A DNA stretch of 64,000 bases from Microdochium bolleyi (taxonomy: Eukaryota > Ascomycota > Sordariomycetes > Xylariales > Microdochiaceae): assembly GCA_001566295.1 (NCBI GenBank), contig KQ964251.1, positions 1,121,838-1,185,837 on the forward strand. The letters run 5' to 3'. Position numbers and translations under genes: made by a program. Positions 36,852 to 48,435 of the stretch are shown in pieces; the stretch's first letter is position 1, and the number at the start of each line of letters is the position of its first letter. The notes beneath the pieces were generated by a model. It saw only the letters and a program-made list of their open reading frames with translations, ran no database searches and was not told the DNA's origin.

Positions 36852-38108
36852 ATGGCTGCTGCGTCGAAAGCTCGCCAGCCTCGACTTCGAGCATCATGTG
36901 ATGGCTGCTTCTTGGCCAAAGTCAAGTGTTCGAAAGCGAGACCCCTTTGCTCGAGGTGTCTGGCGTGCGGTCTTGACTGTCGGTATTCTCCGTCAAGCAG
37001 GGCTGGAAAGCCAAAGGCCGAGCATCACACAGCCGCTGCTGCTTGCCGCCAGGGCTTCGAGCAGATACCCAACCCACAAGAACCTTCCATTTATCTGAGC
37101 TATCCGGCGGTTACTCCGCTTCCGACCGAGCATATCTTCCAGAACACTCACGGCTGGATAACGCCTCCCAGTAGTGTTGATGGCACTATGAGCAGGAATC
37201 CTTCCTTGTCATCCGACCTTTCAAATTACGCCACCGATGCTGCGCTCCTGGGCGACGACGGCATGGCGCCCGTCATCACCGTCGAGCCCTTTGCGGCCTC
37301 GATACCCTGGGTGCCACCACTATCGTATCCACTGGGCAACATTCCAGTCTCGAGATCACCAGTCTCTGCGGCACATGTCCGCTCTTTGTCGCTCGACGGC
37401 TCCATTATCACAAACTCTCATTGGAATGAAGCACTGTCGCCAGAGGCAGTGAACTTCAGCAGCACACTAGCACCTGCTGCCAGCCTGCAGGCAAGCTGCA
37501 CCCCCACTCCTCCATCCTCCGCCACGGAACAATGCTACACGGGGCGGAGGTCGCCTTCTCCAGTCAACAGCTTCGCGTCCTGCACGTGCTTCACAGCATG
37601 TCTTCAATCACTCCAAGCTCTGCACAATGCCTCTCCACCTGCAATTCCGTCGTTCGACCAAGTGCTATCCCTCAACGGCAAGGCTGTGGAGGGCTGCGTA
37701 GCGATGCTCAGCTGTACACAATGCATGAGCCGCCCCGGCAGCCAGACCTCTGTCATGCTGCTCGCAACAGTCATCGGCAAGATCGCATCCTTCTACAAGG
37801 CTGCGTCGTCGACATATTTCGAGACAGGCCTCTCTACACTGGACCAAGTCAATGGAAACCACAGCATCAATTTTGGTGTCTATCAGCTCAACGGGGAAGA
37901 TGGCAAGTGGTTCGAGCTCGAGATTATGTCAAGAGAACTCCGCAAGCTGGATGAGGTTTACGCCAGGTTTCAGGACGTCTGCTCGGACTTGACAGAGGAC
38001 CTCGGTGTCAATAAGGCAATGATTGGGCTCCTCGGCAACGATCTGGCGTCAACCTTGGAAGTCGTCAATACTTGGAGGATGCGGCAGATGTCAGCTTTCG
38101 TCGCTTGA
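36852..38108 (+). CDS. AflR-like Zn(II)2Cys6 transcription factor
   Basis: Uninterrupted frame; from ATG 36852 it gives 418 residues. Seen: a binuclear zinc cluster near the N-terminus with spacing C-x2-C-x6-C-x6-C-x2-C-x6-C (SCDGCFLAKVKC, PLCSRCLACGLDC) preceded by basic residues; a Ser/Pro-rich middle; and a C-terminal half that resembles the AflR domain (CFTACLQSLQALHNAS, SFDQVLSLNGKAVEG, CTQCMSRPG, IGKIASFYKAA). AflR-type factors are pathway-specific activators of polyketide clusters, so the likely target is the PKS 12 kb upstream on the same strand or the reductase downstream (inference). Alternative in-frame starts: ATG 36813 (MPSISFQPQ) or the frame's upstream end at 36630; the upstream part is UTR-like in composition and lies over the TATA-like sites. 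No intron interrupts the zinc cluster. Confidence 0.88.
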   Translation: MAAASKARQPRLRASCDGCFLAKVKCSKARPLCSRCLACGLDCRYSPSSRAGKPKAEHHTAAAACRQGFEQIPNPQEPSIYLSYPAVTPLPTEHIFQNTHGWITPPSSVDGTMSRNPSLSSDLSNYATDAALLGDDGMAPVITVEPFAASIPWVPPLSYPLGNIPVSRSPVSAAHVRSLSLDGSIITNSHWNEALSPEAVNFSSTLAPAASLQASCTPTPPSSATEQCYTGRRSPSPVNSFASCTCFTACLQSLQALHNASPPAIPSFDQVLSLNGKAVEGCVAMLSCTQCMSRPGSQTSVMLLATVIGKIASFYKAASSTYFETGLSTLDQVNGNHSINFGVYQLNGEDGKWFELEIMSRELRKLDEVYARFQDVCSDLTEDLGVNKAMIGLLGNDLASTLEVVNTWRMRQMSAFVA

Positions 38109-41100
38109 TCGAAGTTCTGACCGCACCGCTCTGCTTCAGGCCAACCCTCGTGTTCGACCGCTATGCGCTCGAGCCCTGCAATCTGTTTTAGCGGCTTCGA
38201 ACTCCCAGTCAGCCACATATCAAGCACCGGGTCATTCTGCCCTAGCCGCCGGTGGCGCGATGCAACGAACACGGAAGGCAGTTAGCATACATAACACCAC
38301 AAACTAATACAACACAATCAACCAAAATTGCCAAGCCCACCACTTTCTCATGATGCAGGTGATGATCGCCGTGCCTGGACTTCCTTGTTGGTCCTGCCTG
38401 CAAATTCCCAGCCGCAACCCCGCCTCCACAATTGTCCTCCACAAAAGCAGTCAAGCGTGCCTGCGAGTCTACTGCACGCTCATGCCGCCTTGTGAGCCGA
38501 TCGTGACGGAAACACCAATTTGTGCAGCCAATGGCCTGTCCCGCGGTGACGTGCAGTTGCAGCGCCCCTTCGGGGGAGGGGAAAGTGGAGACTCGAGGTG
38601 AGCTATGTCGGCGGGTTGCAACTCTAACCAGGCCGGGCGACAGACACCATCGCCCGGTCCGGAGAGGTCATTTGGCGGGCCTGCCTCTGTATTTCCCATC
38701 TTGTACAGGAGGGAGAGGGGGGCTTGTCGCTTCATCAGCAAGTGATGGCAATGCAAATGTGTGCGTGTGTGCTGTGTCTTCTACGACTACTATAGCGTTG
38801 GAGTAAGTCCGCCTCTTAGGCAATGTCGCATCTTTCTGGTCTCTACGGTCTAGGCCCTAAGTGACCAACTCTACGTGGTATGATGATTGAAAGCCCGCAT
38901 GAAGCCACATGCCACTAGCTACCCAGCGCTGGTCACAGTCAGAGTAATAGTAGCGTCGGTAGTCCGTGAGTTGAGGGAATCGTGGGTAACCCGCAAGAGG
39001 GTCCTTGGGGCACCAACACCCAAGAACGAGACGTGGATGTCGGACGGCGCACAGCCTCGGGAGCATTCAGATCCGAAGCTAGGGGATTGGCACGCACGCC
39101 AACACACGGCTTTCGTCGATTTCTGGGCTCCCAGCTGAGCTGTGCTTCGTGACTACAGAGCCAAGGAGATCTGCCGTGTGGTCAAGACATTCCAGGTTGT
39201 ATTGTGTTATGCCATGGGGCAGCACATTGTCCACTGACTGGCTGGCTGGCTGTTTTCCGCGTGAGCTGCGCGCAAGAGCGGTGGTGCAAGCACGGGTCTC
39301 CTTCTGAGGTGGAGGTAGACTCAGAACCTCGTCACGCTCTTCCCCGTCACAGCGAACGACAACACTATCTAGGACTTTCTACTTCCACGATATTGGATGT
39401 AAGCCAACAACCCCTAGTAGCTTGGCTTCTTGCCTCCTCCCGTCTCTGAGATGCAGGTCTTTTCCTGTGTGTGTTTATGGATATAGCTGGATGCACCATG
39501 TGTTGTTGGTACGTAACAACTACCTTAAACACATTGACCAGAGAAAACAAAGTCCCAACGTGGCAAGTGTCTCGAACGATCGCCGGCCGCCTTTATTTTC
39601 CCTTTATGCCAAGCTGCAAACACAAGCCCGTGTCACATGACCGGAGACTCGGCATCGCTGGAGCGATTGATCTGCGTGATCGACAAAAGCTGCAACGCAG
39701 GCGAAAGGGGAACTGGAGAAAATTGCTTAACCCAAACTCCAAACCCCCTTGCACGCTTTTAGATCGATAGATCTGGATTCGTCCTTGCCTGGAAGAACGG
39801 AAGTCCATTGAGCTCTACTACCGTTGCGCCAGCAGGAGCCATACGGTTCAGCAACACCAGTATTATCGAATTCATCCTCCTACCGGTCGACGGTCAAGGA
39901 ACTGTTCAGGAAAGCGGGGCTTTCCCAGAAACGCGTGCTTTTACGGTTCTTTTCGGAACGCCACACCAGGTAACGGGTCCCGTTTCACTGATCTGGTTGA
40001 GCTAAACTCCAGGACTTATCGCTAACAGTCCTTCTTTTCTTCTTTTTGCAGGGACCTTTGTTAATGCCTGGTGGATTGCAGAAGGGCAGAGCAGAGTAGC
40101 CCGCCGCCACCCCGAGCCAGGAATGGGTTCCTTGCGAGCAAAGAGCGTTGGCTGAGCTGGATTATCAACAGCGCATTGTCCTGAATCGTCGAACAGGGAC
40201 GGCCTTTTCAGCTTGGCGATCTCTTGTTCTTCGGCCGAGAGTCTTGGAGAGTTCAAGGGGGAAAGTTCGTTCCAGGGCCCTGAGAACAAAAGCGTCCTAG
40301 CCCTTTTTCTCCTTTTTTGCGTCATCCGCGATGTCATGGCTGGCGGGCAGTCGCCGGCGCATTCTCCGAGATTGTGCACTAGTTAGTAATGGACTCTCAA
40401 TGCCTGAAAGGGATCCCGGCTGGGTGTTTGATCGGAAGGCGGAGCATTTTGACTTCCCGCTGTGGTCTCCGCCCTTGCCATTCATGGGCGTAGCCGGAAA
40501 GCAGGGACTACTTATGCGGCCGCGCAAACGTACAGGGGGCGCCACATGATCGTTCTGGAAAAAGATTGACAGAAGTGGCTGTCTGAAAGAACGGCTCTGT
40601 TTCCGCCTGGTGTCCTCAAGTAGGTCAAGTGTGGTGGATGGGAAGGCGAGCGGGGGGCGGACTGTTCGTCCCGCGATGCTTTTACTGGGCAGGGCTGAAA
40701 CTCTGAGTCTGAAAGCCACGGACGTCAGAGCAGCTAGCTGAGCTGGCGCTATTCGCAAGCCCAGTCCCCGCCCGCCCAATTTCGGACGTTGGGCGTTGGG
40801 ACGTTCCATCCCTTCTCTGGACGACTGCCTGGCAAGTCTTGTTCTAGTGCTTGGCCTACATGTGCCGTAGGGCCCGAATGCAGCTTACACGCCGGCCGTT
40901 CTGGGTACGGGAGTAGGAAAACCATATTTCGAAGGGTGTTTCGAGAGGATCAAGACCAATCCTGCCCTGGCGAATTAACCCTCTTCATTGGGACCAAGAC
41001 GCTTTCAACCAATCACCCATTACCCGGAAAGCCAGGATATGATTCGGCGTGCCTAATCGGGCGGATGTCAATGTGCTGATTGGCTAGGATTGCCCCTTCC

Positions 41101-43390
41101 GTGCCCCCATCGAGGCTCTAAAAGTGGATCACTCGCCTGCTTCGAGTTGCTGCGAAATCCCCGCAAGGGAGTTTCCGTGCTGGGAATTCCCTGCGAGTCA
41201 GTCCTACCCAATCCGGCGGCCGAGGCATCCCGTAAGGATGCCACTGCTCAGTAGATTTCCAAATGCATGCGCAAAAAACGTCCAGTTATTCAGACCATGA
41301 CTCGCTCCGGGCCGTGAGCTCGTAGCGGATCACCTGTTGACTACACTTGGCATCGTGATCCCCATGGAAGACTTTGACTCATTATGAACTCGGGCATCTG
41401 TTCTCAGTGGCATAGAAGCCATGCTGTCCGCTCCCAGAGGTCAAGTTCCGGGGCCTCGAGCATGAGACCGGGACTCAGCGCGGAGTGTCGCTACACAGCT
41501 CATGTACCTACCTCGTGTTTGCAGCTAGTGTGGTTCTCTGCACGTTCTGCCGACGGCAGTTCGAGTCCGACAGGTAAGGCCGAAGGCCGAGATCAGATTT
41601 CAACGCGGAAATACCTCCGATGAAGCTGCAAGGCCTCGAGGTCTTGCACTGCTCGCACGATCTTTTACCCGGTTGTGTGAGAACGGTCCTTCGATTGAGC
41701 CCTTTTTGCGGGGACGCCCTCATCGGCCTCTCTTCACAGCATTGAGACATTCAGGGGAGTGTTTTGAGTTCGGCACGTCGAGATCATCCCGAAGAGCGGG
41801 ATCGTGTCTCACTTTGCTTCCGAGACTGTGTCTCACTTCAGCCCCCCTAAGGGTCCTTCCTTTACGTTTCTCTTCCCCTTACGTCCCGGATGCTTCTCTT
41901 CTGCCGTTTCAGCCACCATCTGAACATTGAACTCTGGTTGCGCCTTCAGTCCCTGCGACGCGACCATGGGGGCTACAGTTTGAGTTTGGACAAGCTTCAC
42001 GGCCGACGAGTATGGTCCCAACGGCGGATGGGAGCAACACTAAGGAGCAGGCTTACAGATGTTGAGCCGACTGATCTCACTCCCCGGATGACTCGCGGGT
42101 GATCGACGAAGGAGATGGGCTGTTTTGCCAGCCCATGGTTCCAACGTAGAACATACCGGTGGCACTGCCTAAGAATAGCCGATGATGGTTCTGCACGGCC
42201 AAAACTCAATCCAGCGGCTCCTTGAAATCACATGTTCGGTGAACATCTAGGACCGTAGGCATAAAGCAAGATTCGTCACTTTGGACGCTGAAAGCGGCTG
42301 AAATTCTGTTCCTCGGTTGTGCTGTTTGCATTTTTTTCGGGGCTCGGCGGAAGCTTGAACGCTAGGCTTCTCAACTCCTAGACTGATCACAAGCAAACTG
42401 AGTCCCGCAAGCTCGTTGAGCAGTTGAGTCAATGCAGTTAGTGTAAGTAAGGTGCTTCTCGAGTAGGATGAGGTCATCGTCGTTCCTTTTGCGCCGTGAA
42501 GCTGTCTCCACGTCCTTGAACCCACCCGTGAAACATACCGAGACATGTGCTCAACGGTGGCGACGATGGCTGCCAAGTTGCTGTGAGCAATTCTTCATGT
42601 AACAATAGATCAACAAGCGAAAAGAGGACAGCGTTGGCTCACGTTTTAGCTTTGAGGTTGAGAGGATTAGTCGGCCGAAAAGCATGTCAATGCCTCAGAT
42701 TCTGCGTGCCAATCAGGGAAAGCGCAATATCTCCTCGGGGGTAGGAAAAGTCTGAGGAAAATACGGTATCCATCGTACAAAGGAACCGTCATTTATACAC
42801 AGCCCTGTAGAGATTGGCAAAAAGTCTGGTACTGAATGAGAAAATGTCGGGATCGACACTGCTCCATGGCCCGTCGATGGCGTAACACAACCCTTTTGCT
42901 ATACACTACACTGTGGACTTCCGCACAAGCAACCCTAAATCCCGCAGAGACGATCGTAATCTGCTTTACAAAATTATATGGTGATGGGCTTCTGCTTTGG
43001 AGCAAAACAGGGGCTCATTTTTCGCGGTGGAGAGACCAATACATAGCATTGAGCAAGCTTGCGCCCAGGACAAACAGGCTCAAGATCTTGATGTAGCTCG
43101 CTACAATCAACTGACATGGCGACAAACTTCCTTCGATACTGATAACAGGACCTTTCCTGCCTGTCAGCTTTCAAGTGCTTACGCCTCGACCTTTGATTGC
43201 ACGTACATCAATTCCATAGGCCCACGGCAGCAACCTGAAAGCGATTCAAAGATACAGCATGGCAATTCTTCTTTTTTGTCCCGTTCTCCCGTAACTTTCC
43301 TTACGCTTCTGTGTTACAAAGTTATAGGAAGTGGTTCGGATGAACAATCTGTGAGAATAATCCTCGTCTCACCCACCGCCTGTTTCTACT
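38109..43390. other. Long intergenic interval between AflR-like gene and T4HN reductase
   Basis: About 5.3 kb where two genes converge (plus-strand regulator, minus-strand reductase). The largest open frame (40297-40809 minus, 170 codons) has no domain and no splice partner. I specifically looked for scytalone dehydratase-like sequence in the translated frames and saw none. No transposon ends recognised. Confidence 0.6.
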
Positions 43391-44357
43391 TCAGACGCCA
43401 CCTCCCGAGCACCGGATAACCTGGCCTGATATCACTCTACTGTTAGCATTGATCAATGAAGTCTGCCAGACAGCCCTATCACGCGCATCCTCATCTCTAC
43501 ATCATAAGGATAAAAGCTGCAAAAGGCAAAAAAGACATACCGTTGATCCACTCGCCCTCGTCGCTGACGAGGCAGTACACGACCTTGCCGACATCGGCGG
43601 GCTCGCCGACCCTGTTGAGCGGGCACATCCTGCGCAGGCCGCCCTTGATGGTGTCCATGGGCATGCCCTTGTAGCCCCCGGGCACGTAGTGCCAGCTATT
43701 CTCGTCAAACATGTCCGTCTGGATGCCGCCGGGGGCGATGGCGTTGCACGTCATCCTCATGCGGCCGCAGTCGACGGCGAAGGCGCGCGCGAAGCCCTCA
43801 ACGGCGGCCTTGGACCCGGCGTAGAGCGCGTGGTTCGGGACGCCGGCCATCTGCGCGGCGATGGACGAGGTGAGGACGATGCGCCCTCCTTCGCTGCCGT
43901 GCTTGAGCCCCTGCTGCGCGACGAAGAACTGGCCCCGGCAGTTGAGGTCGAAGACCTGGTTGAAGAGCTCGGGCGTGACCTCGGTCTCCTCGCACCAGAC
44001 CTCCATGCCGGCGTTGGAGATGGTGTAGTCGATGCGGCCAAAGTGCGCCATGGCCTTTTCGAACAGCACCGCCACCTCGTTGGGGCGGGAGATGTCGGCC
44101 TGCAGCGCGACGGCTTTCGAGCCGAGCTTGGCGAGCTCGGCGACGACCTGCTCCGCGCCCTGGGCGCTGCGGGCGTAGTTGACGACGATGGAGGCGCCAC
44201 GCTTGCCGAGCTCCAGGGCGATGCCCCTGCCGATGCCACGCCCGGCGCCGGTGATGAGGGCGACCTTGCCGGCGAGGGGCTTGACGAGGTTGCTCATGGG
44301 CTGCTGGTCGTGGTGGAGGGACGACATCCCGGGGGAGGTGGCAGCAGACGGCGCCAT
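43391..44357 (-). CDS. 1,3,6,8-tetrahydroxynaphthalene reductase (SDR family)
   Basis: NADPH-dependent short-chain dehydrogenase expected to reduce T4HN to scytalone. Exon 1 is 44357-43541, exon 2 is 43425-43391; the 115-nt intron is GTATGT..CAG with a GCTAAC branch. Product 283 residues. Seen: cofactor loop TGAGRGIGRG, NYARS after beta-2, the NAG motif in the form SNAGMEVWCEE, catalytic Ser in LTSSIAAQ and Tyr-Lys in YAGSK, then APGGIQTDMFDENSWHY and GGYKGMPMD. These last segments fit the Magnaporthe T4HN reductase better than the T3HN reductase (from memory). Exon 2 encodes the rest of GQVIRCSGGGV and the stop; the last residue Val matches the aliphatic end of T4HNR rather than the C-terminal Met of T3HNR. 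Reading through the intron would give a shorter, unrelated tail (MSFLPFAAFILMM), so a one-exon annotation is wrong. Start: first ATG; MSSLHH or MSNLVK are later options. Confidence 0.92.
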
Positions 44358-44542
44358 GGCTGTGTAACTTGAGAGAGATAGAGAGGGATGGAGAGAGACA
44401 GTTGGTGATGTTGGTCGATCGGATAACGGGGTGAGAGTGGACAGAGGAACACCAGGTCAACGATGGCAGGATGACGTGGTGCAGAAGAGGCGTGTCTGCG
44501 CCGGATCAGAGAGTCCAGCGCTCGTCCCGGACCTGACCTGAC

Positions 44543-44566
44543 CTTATAGTATAGTTTGCTTATAAT
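44543..44566 (-). promoter_or_regulatory. TATA-like elements of the T4HN reductase gene
   Basis: On the minus strand TATAAG (44548-44543) and ATTATAAG (44566-44559), 186-209 bp upstream of the start codon. The leader would be about 150-180 nt. Positional inference. Confidence 0.4.
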
Positions 44567-45415
44567 ACGGACTACCCCATTCGTATCCTTGGCCTGCCCC
44601 TGGGTCCATGTCCGGGTTCATGTCTGCACAGCGCTCACAGTATGAAGTCGGCCCAGGAGTACATCACTGCAAGGTCCGCAACGGTGCAGCTGTTGGTGCA
44701 GCTGACCCCGGGACCGAGGAAATCTCGGGGTCCGGACCCTGGCTGGGGAAGAGAGTGTCCCTCCCCATCCTTGCTCTCAGCCTCGATTGGAGTTGCTCCT
44801 GCTGCTGCGGCGCGGACCCCTTTGGCGACTTTTCCCCAACGGAGGTCCGCAGACGCCGGAGCCGGGGGGAACAGTGCACGGCACAGTGGATCTAGTCCAG
44901 CTCGTCCTATAGCATCTGTTGCCTCTTTGAGTTGACCTGGCCGTTTCCACGTCTATTGAATATAAAGTTGTCCTATTCCCTCTCGAGCACACATGGTAAA
45001 GCCCAGCAACCGGACCCCACGCATCATCACGTCTGTCTGTGCCGACTTCCCGCCAAAGCGTCGTCAAACACGCCACGTCAACCAGGCCTTCTTCTGGCCC
45101 GATAGCGTCCGTCTTCCGCCGCCGAGGCCTGGGCTTGATCTTTGTTACCGGCAGCGGCATGAGCACGCCGCTTCGAGGCACCTCTCGGCCGTCGGCGGTT
45201 ACACCAACCCGCTCTGTGTCACACACGCACCTACACACGCACCCACACACGCCATGCTTTCCCAGCCATGACGCTCTGGTCACGCTCAGGTACGGCATGC
45301 TGATGCAGGTCATCCTCTGCACCAGCAAAGCCTCGCCGCGCCACACAAAGGCACCACTCCTTCCCTCCGGCACCGTTGTGCCTTGATGATCCTCTTTGAG
45401 CCGCTGACACACGCG

Positions 45416-45431
45416 CACACACACACACACA
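45416..45431. repeat. (CA)n microsatellite
   Basis: About eight CA units, within a wider region of CACACGC-type imperfect repeats from 45220. Confidence 0.8.
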
Positions 45432-46160
45432 GCGTGCGTTGGCGCAGCAATCTCTTCGGCGACCGACTTCTCACCGGCCCCAACAGTGCCGCAAAAATCC
45501 AGTCAAACGTCCACGTCGCACATTGTCCCCCAACACTCCAAAGGTGGTAAGTCGTTGTCGATTGGGGAACCACCCCCCAATCGGTCGTAACCCCTGCCAA
45601 GCTTTTGTGCAGCGAAGAAATCAGGCACGAAATCGGAGCTGTCAGCTTTCCTCCAGCCGTAGTCGCCCTGTGTGGCCTCGGAGGAAGCGAGTAAGAATGA
45701 TTTCCATTCCCCCTTCAGTTTGTCGTCTTTTGGGCGTGTGGTTCATTCCGTCCGACGGGCCTGCGCAGAGCTCCCGCCAATCCCGTGACTGAGAAACTCT
45801 CAACGTCAGCTTCTCAAGCGCACTGGAGAGAGACAGCCACACACTTCGCGGTTTTCGCCGGCTCACATCTGCGCTTGGGCGACAAGCCAATACGAAAGAC
45901 CACCATCTGAACGCTCCCACCCCAAGCTTTGCGTACAGCGTCCCTTCTACGCAGGAGGTGCCTGGAGTCTGCTTCCATCACGCACCTTGATCGTTGCGCG
46001 TCCGAGACACTCTATCTCCCTGCTTTATCCTTTTCTCGCGGATCTCCTTCACGGAGTTGTGAACCTTTTTTTTTTCTCCCCATCTCTCGAAGCTCATGGA
46101 ATGTCTGCGCTGGGGTTCTTCCTGGACTCGCTTCCCATGGCTGCCTGATGCCTTCTTCTG

Positions 46161-46198
<38 letters not shown>
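46161..46198. repeat. Compound (TA)n(TG)n microsatellite
   Basis: About 15 nt of alternating TA followed by about 23 nt of alternating GT, a likely polymorphic marker. Confidence 0.85.
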
Positions 46199-46666
46199 CG
46201 CGTGTATGTGCGTGTTGTCAACTACATCCATGGCCGAGCGCCCCGGTCATAAATGCTGCTGGTGTTCCCCTCAACGTGACAGATCTCGATACAATAACTT
46301 CCAATAACAGACAGAAGGATGGCTCTGGCAATGGTCGACTCACTTCCGGGCCCCCGGATTCGCAGGTCCGCAAGCCCAGAGCAGCAACGGACCTGTCACA
46401 CACAAACAGAGCCCCAGGTTGATTAAGTTACGTGTATTTCCATTTGGTCCGGTCCATCTACGCACACTCATTCCTCTACATATACCTTGGACCGCTCCCT
46501 GGCCACGATTCTTCAACCTGCACCTTTTGTTATCCGTCTACCAAAAACCTTCTACCCAGCAATTGCCGTAACACCTGAAAACAAGGGGGAATAGAAGCAA
46601 AGAATACAACAAAGCGGAAAGGTGAGAAAGGAATAGCAGCTGTGATCAACATTGCCCATGGAGTCG

Positions 46667-48035
46667 TCACGATCTTGAGGAAGACCCGCCCTGCGCAAAC
46701 ATGGCTGGATCAAAAAACGAGAGGTCCATTGCCTGTTCCTCGGTGGATATCGGTTCGGGGTTCTGAGCAATAGCGTTCTTGGCAACCAGAAATACCTGCT
46801 GCGATGGCGGCGGATGCAGCATCAGATATTGATGGGCTTGTGACTGGAGTGGCGGTTGGAACTGCTGCGGGATATGCTGCGAGAACTGCTGTGGGACGTG
46901 CTGTGTGAAATGGGTTTGCACTGGGTAGAACTGCTGCGTGCATAAACGCGGATCTAGCGACTTGTCTTGCCGCTGATGTATCTGCTGATAGTTTGACTGC
47001 TCATGGTACATCGGCTGGAATCCTGGCTGCTGATGACAAGGCCGCTGCACCTGCTTCGCACCCTGTAGCTCCTGCGCCATCTCCGGCAGCATCGCGGGAT
47101 AGAACATGGCTTGCATGCTCGGTTGAGCAGATCCAGGGTTGAAAGCGTGCCCCGCACCAGAGTCTGGCCAGTCCATCTCCGTGTACTGGTTGTGATCTTG
47201 CTCAAGGAAATTCTCAGATGTGAACTGATCCCAGTCTTGCGAGCCGTGGATTGGCGTGCTTAACATGTCTACCATGCCTGCTGGCGAGCCAGTGTCAAGG
47301 CTGAGCTGGGGCATTCCCCGGGGGGAGCTGGTGAAACCCGTGTTGTCCGGCTGCGGCAAAGACGAGGCGATGGCCATGGTCAAAGCATCTGTGTCAAAAA
47401 GAGGGACCTCGGCACTGTTGTCTTCCCTGTTGGGGAGGGTCGTCTCGTCTACGCTGGACATGGCTGTCGATGGTGTCGCTGTGGAGTGTCCTTGCTCAGT
47501 ATTCTGCGCAGCAGCCTCGGCTCGAGCTAGGTTGCGTTGCTGTTGCCTAAGCAGGCGCTTGGGGGTTCTCGGTATGCACGGCCTTTTCTTGATGGTACAA
47601 ACACTGCAAGATGGGAACGCCTTGTCGCAGCCAACCTTTGCCGAGTGACAACGCTCACAGGCGATGTCCTGTTGGCCTCCCAGGGCTGGAACGCCACGAG
47701 ATGGAGTCTCCATTGGGTCCGGTGGCTCGTGGTAGTTGGAGTGATGGCGAGCGAGTAAGTCCCTGGGGTTGCGCAGGTCAGCAAAGGGGCTGAGGGCGAA
47801 GTTGGAAGGGCATGTCTCGCGTACTTTCTGCCGAAACTGATGAAGCACAGTGGGCAAACGAAGGCTTTGATGCCCGTGTCTATAGAGGACGGTTAGGTCA
47901 AAGGTGAGTAACACAGTTGGGACAAGGACGGTGTCACCGACGTGTTGTGAGATGCCGCTCGAGATGCTCCTTGCGCTTGAATTCCCTGCCGCACTTGATA
48001 CAGTGGAATCCGTCGTGGTTCTTTTTGCAGAGCAT
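46667..48035 (-). CDS. Dual zinc-finger regulator (two C2H2 + Zn2Cys6), Cmr1/Pig1-type
   Basis: Exons 48035-47942, 47879-47825 and 47762-46667 (minus); introns GTCGGT..TAG and GTACGC..CAG; 414 residues. Only the spliced reading reveals the first finger HCIKCGREFKRKEHLERHLTTH, the canonical linker TGIKAF, and the second finger CPLCFISFGRKDLLARHHSNYH; each intron falls at or inside a finger. A Zn2Cys6 cluster follows (CERCHSAKVGC, FPSCSVC, KKRPC; spacing 2-6-6-2-6) with a basic tail, then an acidic/Ser stretch and a Gln/Pro-rich C-terminus that looks like an activation domain. This C2H2-C2H2-Zn2Cys6 order is the hallmark of Cmr1/Pig1 melanin regulators, consistent with the neighbouring reductase and PKS. 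It is much shorter than Cmr1/Pig1 (around 1000 residues, from memory) and I see no fungal_trans domain, so orthology is not proven. Start: first ATG after an in-frame TGA; an out-of-frame ATG lies upstream at 48115. Confidence 0.82.
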
Positions 48036-48435
48036 ACTGAGTCAGGCAGGTGCTCTACGTTGAGTTGACGTCGTGTAGGTGGCGGCAAGACAGCTTGGGG
48101 AGAAAACGAGGACATGTGCAGGTTGTCCGTCCAGGTGTGTTGAGGACCAAGACTGAAGAAACTTGGAGAGCAGGCAGTAGGAAGTATGGGCGTGAAAGAG
48201 AAAAAGAAACAAGACCGACCATAGGAAGCAGATGCAAGGCCGGAGGGCAACAAGAGGAACCTGTGGCCGCATGGTCAGCCAGGACAGCACAATAGGACAT
48301 GAAGACGAGCCGAGTTGCAAGCATGAGGATCTCACCGGGCAGCCAAGTTGTTGGCGGCGCCTCTGGGGTGTGCCGAGTAGAGAAGGAGGGTAGAAAAACA
48401 AACCCGTGGGAGAGAGAGGGGTGTGTCGCTATGAC

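Larger units (their letters stand above)
44358..46666. other. Intergenic interval, T4HN reductase promoter side / Cmr1-like 3' side
   Basis: About 2.3 kb between two minus-strand genes. It has TATA-like sites at 44543-44566 for the reductase, a (CA)n run at 45416-45431 inside a CACACGC-rich region, and a (TA)n(TG)n run at 46161-46198. No gene supported. Confidence 0.6.

Noticed and set aside
40297..40809. 170-codon minus-strand frame as a possible missing melanin gene
   Set aside because: No scytalone dehydratase or other recognisable motif, biased composition, no splice partners.
43449..44372. 307-codon plus-strand frame opposite the T4HN reductase
   Set aside because: Gly/Ala/Asp/Val-rich shadow produced by codon bias of the real minus-strand SDR gene.
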